Source of the DNA: Conoideocrella luteorostrata
Lineage: Eukaryota > Ascomycota > Sordariomycetes > Hypocreales > Clavicipitaceae
Assembly: GCA_032433595.1 (NCBI GenBank)
Contig: JASWJB010000020.1
Span: forward strand, 186,001-250,000
DNA length: 64,000 bases
Direction of reading: 5' to 3'
Part shown: piece by piece, positions 58,559 to 64,000 of the stretch
Numbering within the stretch: the first letter of the stretch is position 1
Layout: each line of letters opens with the position of its first letter
Notes under the pieces: model-generated
The model's input: the letters and a program-made list of their open reading frames with translations, nothing else
What the model was told of the DNA's origin: nothing
Database searches by the model: none
Made by a program: the position numbers and the translations under genes

Positions 58559-59259
58559 AGTGACCCCGATCTGGACTGAAATTTGGCAAAGATGTACGCA
58601 TTCTATTCATAAGAAATATCACATTCTGCGCGGTCTCGCGGTGTATGTACTATAAACTATGTGAAACCAAGAACGATGTGGGCTTAAACAACAAGCCACA
58701 ATAGTATGCATGGGACATGGAGTTTAGGGTGATTTTTTCCTGTGTAGCATAGTTCTTTTTAAGTAGGGGATACTTATGGAATGAACAAGTGATCACATCT
58801 TTTTGCGAGTATGGAACTTATATTCAAATTGGGAATCTTTGAACTTTATGCTTTACTCTGACTTCATGTTTTGATGGTTTGGTTACACTAATCGATGCAA
58901 GCATAGCCAGGAAGCTTGGCAAGAAAGGAGTCGCACGCACTAGCCTAAACGCGGTCTGCTTAGCACAATCAATCTATAAAAAATGCGGAAACTAGTTATG
59001 CGACAAGTTGGGTCATTGAAGGTATGTTACAGCCTATTCTACTCCGTAGACGGTATTGCTCTGTGCTGAAACTAAGGAGTACTTACGGGGCCTTGCCTGG
59101 TTAGAGGCATATTACGTCTAACATACTCGCCCCCCTGGGAGCCCCGGTAAATGCATACACCACTGTCCGATGCTTGTTGCTGTCCACCAGCTGGCTCCCT
59201 GCACAATCCCTTCATAGATTTCGAAAGGACAGCTCGACTTTGTCGTGCAGACTATCGAT
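58559..59259. other. Intergenic region between RBD2 and GAA1
   Basis: These 701 bp contain a TACTCCGTA motif at 59040 and no gene. The right part holds the GAA1 promoter. Confidence 0.5.
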
Positions 59260-61363
59260 ATGTCAAGGCTATTGTGTAAGTACATTGATATTACATTATT
59301 GGAGACAAGGCGCTGAACTGACATCTCTCAGCATCGGCGCTGTCCCTACGCCGCGACCCGCGAATGCTTAAACTGCCACCCTACCTTTCACTGCTGTGCA
59401 TTTTGATTGGTGTAGCTTGGCTTGTTCTTTTACCACTTGACTACTACTCTCGACAGACTTATATTTCTGAAAACGCTTTGCTTCCTGGCCAGGTTCATAC
59501 GTATTTCGGTGGCAGCGAGCAGAGCATATTTCGGGCATACCGACGCGAACTAGATACCTTTGCGAATAAGAGCAATTACGAGTAAGCAGGCAGTTAAATG
59601 CTAGAAACGCAGTGCATCCTAGAAGATAGCCATAGACTTACAGTACCAGAATTAATCACCACCTTGAAAGTATACTCGGCGCAGTTGGGATTAAAGTTGG
59701 GAGACAGAATTACACATATTCTTCGGCTGGGGAGAATTACGGCGGTGAAAATCTATATGGGATATTACAAGCTCCTCGAGGGGATGCCACTGAGGCTATA
59801 GTTTTGGTGGCGGCTTGGAATAACATTGAAGGGCAGTTCAATCGAAACGGGGTGGCTCTAGCGCTCACTCTAGCTCGGTATTTCAAGCGTATGCTCAATA
59901 GTTGCTCGCATTAGACGTTAGCCTGGAGTCCGTTGTACTGACAGAGCCTTACAGGGTGGTCGTTATGGTCGAAAGATATAATTATCCTTGTGGCACCGAA
60001 CAGTCGAACTGGTACTCAGGCTTGGGTAGACGCATACCACGATGCCCACGACTCTCACAATGTTGCCTCATTACCTCTCAAATCAGGAGCTTTGCAAGGC
60101 GCAGTCGCGATTGACTATCCCTCCGATCAACGTTTTGATGGTGTTCATATCATTTACGACGGTACAAATGGGCAGTTACCCAACTTGGACCTAATCAACT
60201 CGGTCATAAATATTGCTGGTGGCCAGATGGGAATGCGGACAGCCATTCAAGGCATGCATCATCACCATGATTCTTATCAAGACCGGTTGAAAACAATACT
60301 GAGGGGGATGCTGAGGCAGGGCCTTGGCATCGGTACCGGCCCTCACAGCAGTTTCATACCATACCACGTTGATGCGGTAACCCTGCAACCGTATGGCGAA
60401 GGTTGGCAAGATGAAATGGCCATGGGTCGAGTGATCGAGGGCACCTTCAGAAGTTTGAACAACCTGCTGGAGCACCTACATCAGAGCTTTTTCTTTTATC
60501 TGCTTATGCAAAGAGATCGCTTTGTGAGCATTGGTACCTACCTCCCGAGCGCAATGCTTTTGGCGGCCAACTTCACCATAATGGCTATTTTTTTGTGGGT
60601 CAAGAGTGGACAACCTACATCCCATGTCCCAATCGCGGAAGCTTTCCCTTCTCAACAGTCAGACTTGGTGAAATCAGGCGAAACTCAAGCAAAAAATGTT
60701 TCACCGACAATCCAACCTACAGAGCGAAATCTCTTTCTCCCTCTGGGAATTGTGGCAACGTGTCATGCTGCATCCATTATACCGTTATTTGTTTTCAATA
60801 ACATTCACGCCGCCGTAAGTTTTTCATCTCCGTTCCACTCTCGGAGTAGCCATTCCTGGCCTCCTTTTTTTTTCGTGCTCCTTCTAAAAATTAATCAACA
60901 ATTGAAGTTCCTGCCTGTCTCCTTTGCCATCTTTTGTGTTGGCTCCGTCGTACTCCCATCCCTTTTAGCTCACTTACTTCCTATTTTCTTTACATCGAGC
61001 CCGCAGCACTTTCAGTTGACAAAATCATTTTCCTTACTTGTTCTCGGAATGGCATTGGCTACACTGGCAACACTGAACTTCTCTCTAGCATTCTTGGTCG
61101 GTATACTTGCCAGCCCCCTCACATTTGTACAACCTTATAATAGCAAGCTTTTGAGGTACCCTGTTGCTGGATTGCTCAGTGTTGTTGCACCCCCCGTGGT
61201 TCTATACACTGCAGCTCAATTTTCCAGCCTGGCTATCTCGGATTTACTAAAGGAGGCCAGCTTCGGGTGGAACGTATGGGCTATGTACACACCGATCGTG
61301 ATCTGGTGCATCTGGTGGCCGGCTTGGCTGGTAGCCATGATTAACGCTCTTATGACAATCTAG
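59260..61363 (+). CDS. GAA1: GPI transamidase subunit GAA1
   Basis: Exons 59260-59275, 59332-59581, 59644-59888, 59955-60814 and 60908-61363 give 608 residues. The first coding exon has five codons plus one base and splices into SSALSLRRDPRMLKLPPYLS. The N-terminal TM segment follows (LLCILIGVAWLVLLPLDYY), then ENALLPGQVHTYFGGSEQ. The lumenal M28-peptidase-like region has RWSLWSKDIIILVAPNSRTGTQAWVDAYHDAH and LNLINSVINIAGGQMGM-like sequence, and the C-terminal part has several TM segments (LATLNFSLAFLVGILASPL). Gaa1 binds the GPI lipid and helps attach it in the ER. Intron 4 lies in an open frame and was called because its removal restores the family sequence (acceptor GAAG), so a retained form of 31 extra residues is possible. 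Confidence 0.9.
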
Positions 61364-61665
61364 CTTTGCATGGTCATATTTGTATATTGTAGATTAAGAA
61401 AGTTTAGTCACTATACTACTATACAGAACCAGGAATATTCGGGGCCTGCGCCATTGCTTTTGACTAGATAGTATACATGTGTGTCCTTTTACCTCTGTAC
61501 GCAATCATCCTGGCACAAGAACTGGGGACAGAGCTTCGGAGCGCAGACAAAGTGTTAACCCGCATCAGGATGTGCCTACCTATGCATCAGGACGGATCTA
61601 TCCTTGCCTCTATTCTCTAGCTTGCAGACCAGTGATACATTCGAATTGATAAGCTTGTTCGCGTT
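61364..61665. other. Intergenic region between convergent GAA1 and RPN9
   Basis: These 302 bp contain the presumed 3' UTRs of the two genes and nothing else I can identify. Confidence 0.5.
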
Positions 61666-62927
61666 CTATGCAGCCCATACGTCCTTCCCTGCCGTTTCGA
61701 TCCAGTTACCGAGTTGATTTACGTTGGAATCCCATTCAAGCAGACGTTGGCGCATATTGCCGATTTGCTTCATGTCGAGCACCTTGGGTTGCACCCAAGT
61801 GATGTGAGCAACTTGATCAACCTGATCAATTGTGCCTCGCACCAAGCCTAGGCTTAGTGCTTTCATAAATAGATGTTCAATTTCGTTTGGCTGGACCTTT
61901 GTCTCTTGTGAAATGGTTGCGAAAGTCATGGTACGATCGTGCGGTGGTCGCCGAAAAACAGCTTCTGTGAGAGCGGCGAGATAGATCTTCTGACGCAGGT
62001 GCGTAGAATGCTCGTTAAGTAGCTTGTTGGACGTAATGTTGTCGGACAAAATATCATAAGCTGCGAGATCGCCACGATTGAATGCAAACAGCAGCTCTCG
62101 CAACCAAGCATCGTCCTCGCTTCGAGCAAGGGCATCGAGTATTGGATGCAGTAAAAGTTCCCCAAAATTATATATGCTGTTTGAGACTAAAGCAGCCACG
62201 CTGAGGTAGTAAGCTCGCCTATGGCGCTCGGCATCTGAGAGAGACGACAAATCGATACAAGCGAGATAGAGAAGTGACGTGCGATAGTAGTTAGCGAAGT
62301 CCATTTTTCGCTATCATCAGTATCGTTAGTACAGACAGCACACATCTGCAACAGCCAGCGAACGTACTTGATAGTAGCTTGCATTGGCATCATAGAATGC
62401 GGCGTGGACGATAGTTTCCACAGAGTCAAATGAGTCTAGTATCTTCTCGGCGGCATCTAGATCTCGCCGTGCGTCGTCTAGATCGTTGAGATTCAATTTG
62501 ACGCGAGAGACGGCTACAGAAGCGAAAACAAGTGCGTCTTGTGAATTTTCACTGTCGACCTTCTTGACAACAGACGTTAGAAAAGATAGTCGTTCCTGTT
62601 CATCTATGTTCAATGGGTTAGTGCAACTAAAAGAATATGTCACGCAATATGCAAATTACCTTTGCATTGTGTCGCCGCTTTCAGTGCCAGATCTACAAGC
62701 TTGAGTTGGTTGATTTTGTCCGCGAATTTCAGGATAAAAACCTTGTAGAATGACAAACGCTGAGGCGCACTTTTAGGATTGCTAAAAAACTCAACAAGGG
62801 AATCCGTGAGTTGGTGCCAGAGTTTGCGCTCCCAGAAAGTTTCAAAGTCAATAATCAGAGGCTGTAGCTCCTCTGGTGCGCTGTCTCTTTGGTCTGCGAG
62901 GAAGTCGGGAATCGTGTCTGCTGTCAT
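61666..62927 (-). CDS. RPN9: 26S proteasome regulatory subunit RPN9 (PSMD13)
   Basis: Exons 62927-62660, 62603-62368 and 62310-61666 give 382 residues. Splicing joins AATQCK to DEQERLSFLTSVVKKVD, and NASYYQ to RKMDFANYYRTSLLYLACIDL. Helical TPR-like repeats cover the first two thirds, followed by the PCI domain and winged helix (about 255-345: FAFNRGDLAAYDIL, TFATISQETKVQPNEIEHLFMKAL). The end DVWAA is usual. Rpn9 is a lid subunit that helps assemble the 19S particle around Rpn11/Rpn8. I did not see a Rpn4-type PACE site upstream. The gene is divergent from NDUFA9 with only 357 bp between the start codons. Confidence 0.94.
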
Positions 62928-63284
62928 GCTGATGAAAAGTATACGAGGTTGTTGACCTCCGTGACCGGTCGGTTGTTGATAGTGGAGGCTGTTATGAAAA
63001 CAAGATTTCGTAATGTCTGATGGATCTATGTTCACAAGCTCAAGTATCTAACACATCGACAGAAGTCACAACACTTACGGAGTACCAACGCGGCCACCAG
63101 CAGCCTAGTACACGGGCCACGACAGTGCCCGTGATCCAACACGTGATGCAACCAGTAACTCTCTGCTCAGCTTCCCTGTAAAGCACCCATTGCCAAGCCG
63201 AACCAGCTTCAGAGTTGTACGGAGTAAATAAACTGCCTACACAGGGAATCACAATTGTCATCTCTCAACCCAAAAATTACGGAG
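62928..63284. promoter_or_regulatory. Short divergent promoter of RPN9 and NDUFA9
   Basis: These 357 bp between start codons contain two TACGGAGTA motifs, at 63076 and 63218. The second lies about 60 bp from the NDUFA9 start. Other sites were not recognised. Confidence 0.5.
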
Positions 63285-64000
63285 ATGTATTCTTCCCTCC
63301 ATGCAGCGCGTTCAGCGCGTCTGTCTGCTCAAAACGCCATTGGAAAAAGACTCGTTTCCGATATTTCCATCACAAGGACTGGAAAGCCCATCCTTCGAGT
63401 TGAAGGAGGAAGGTAAGCTATCTCCTGTCTTGACATCAAATTGCGGGCGCTTCTGATGAAATTGCACTATTAGATCGTCTCTCGGAGGTAATGCGTGATT
63501 TCCGTCACTCTATCGAGGGCAAATTACTTACGATCGACACAGGCCACACGGCGACGGTTTTCGGCGCAACTGGCCAGCTGGGTCGCTACATTGTAAACCG
63601 ATTGGGTATGTCAAACAAGCATTGACAAGAAGGAATTGACATGCTAAGTCGCAAATAGCTCGCCGAGGATGCACGGTTGTTGTTCCTTTCCGTGAAGAAA
63701 TGACTAAACGACATTTGAAAGTAACTGGTGACCTTGGTCGCGTGGTGTTTGTTGTATGTGATGGACATTTGCACCATCATGACCGTTTCTCATGATTAAC
63801 CTGTCAAAGGAATACGACCTACACAATACACCGTCGATTGAAGCAAGTGTACGGCATTCCGACGTTGTTTACAACTTGATCGGTCGAGACTACCCAACGA
63901 AGTATGCCTAAAAACGAAAATAAACATAACTATTTATTGTGGCTAAACAAGACCAGGAACTTTTCCCTCGAGGACGTTCATGTAGAGGGAACTGAGCGTA
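63285..64000 (+). CDS. NDUFA9: NADH:ubiquinone oxidoreductase 40 kDa subunit (NDUFA9), 5' part
   Basis: Six exons are visible: 63285-63412, 63474-63487, 63543-63605, 63659-63753, 63810-63901 and 63957 to the right edge. The product starts MYSSLHAARSARLSAQNAIGKRLV, a mitochondrial presequence, then DISITRTGKPILRVEGGRSSLGG. The NAD(P)-binding Rossmann motif is VFGATGQLGRYIVNRLARRGC, followed by VPFREEMTKRHLKVTGDLG, VVYNLIGRDYPTKNFSLEDVHVEGTER. The subunit is an accessory member of complex I with an atypical short-chain dehydrogenase fold and a bound nucleotide. Exon 2 is only 14 nt long and encodes most of SSLG. The gene continues beyond the window. Confidence 0.93.

Overview
The window is nuclear DNA of a filamentous ascomycete (Pezizomycotina), most likely a Eurotiomycete. 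Coding sequences are split by short introns (about 50-120 nt, with CTAAC/CTGAC-type branch points). The gene set includes a complex I subunit, a Delta8-type sphingolipid desaturase and an augmin-like protein, which argues against a budding yeast. The class-level placement is inference. I see no bacterial-type operon, CRISPR array, tRNA or rRNA. No intact transposon is present; one short foldback element is.

Layout: 0-8.4 kb holds the end of an APH-fold protein, ECD (minus), SMC6 (plus) and COQ9 (minus). 8.4-13.8 kb is a 2.5 kb non-coding stretch leading into a ten-exon GBP2/HRB1-type RNA-binding protein gene. 14.7-21.6 kb has SRP14 (minus) divergent from SGD1/NOM1, then LPD1. 23.2-30.1 kb has the cytochrome b5-desaturase, VAC14 and a convergent HAUS1-like gene. 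31.3-39.3 kb has an ER DnaJ-TPR protein (p58IPK type), a mitoferrin and ATG9. 40.3-48.2 kb has COG6, a spastin/Sap1-like AAA ATPase, mitochondrial uS17 and NEP1/EMG1. 49.6-53.9 kb has a VOC-fold membrane protein and a cystathionine gamma-synthase-like enzyme. After a 2.7 kb AT-rich gap come BUD20, the rhomboid protease RBD2, GAA1, RPN9 and the 5' half of NDUFA9, which runs off the right edge.

Most genes are conserved housekeeping genes: genome maintenance, ribosome and mRNA biogenesis, secretory and ER functions, mitochondria, autophagy and proteasome. They do not form one pathway. Several neighbours are divergent pairs sharing 0.35-0.6 kb promoters. Exon-intron structures were built by hand from reading frame, splice signals and protein-family continuity.

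I found no clear new system. The least explained signals are a short motif (TACGGAGTA or its complement) present 17 times and only in non-coding DNA; a 204 bp foldback whose arms differ mostly by transitions; very small exons (4, 8, 14 and 16 nt); a high share of AAG 3' splice sites; and an uncharacterised VOC-plus-membrane-anchor protein.
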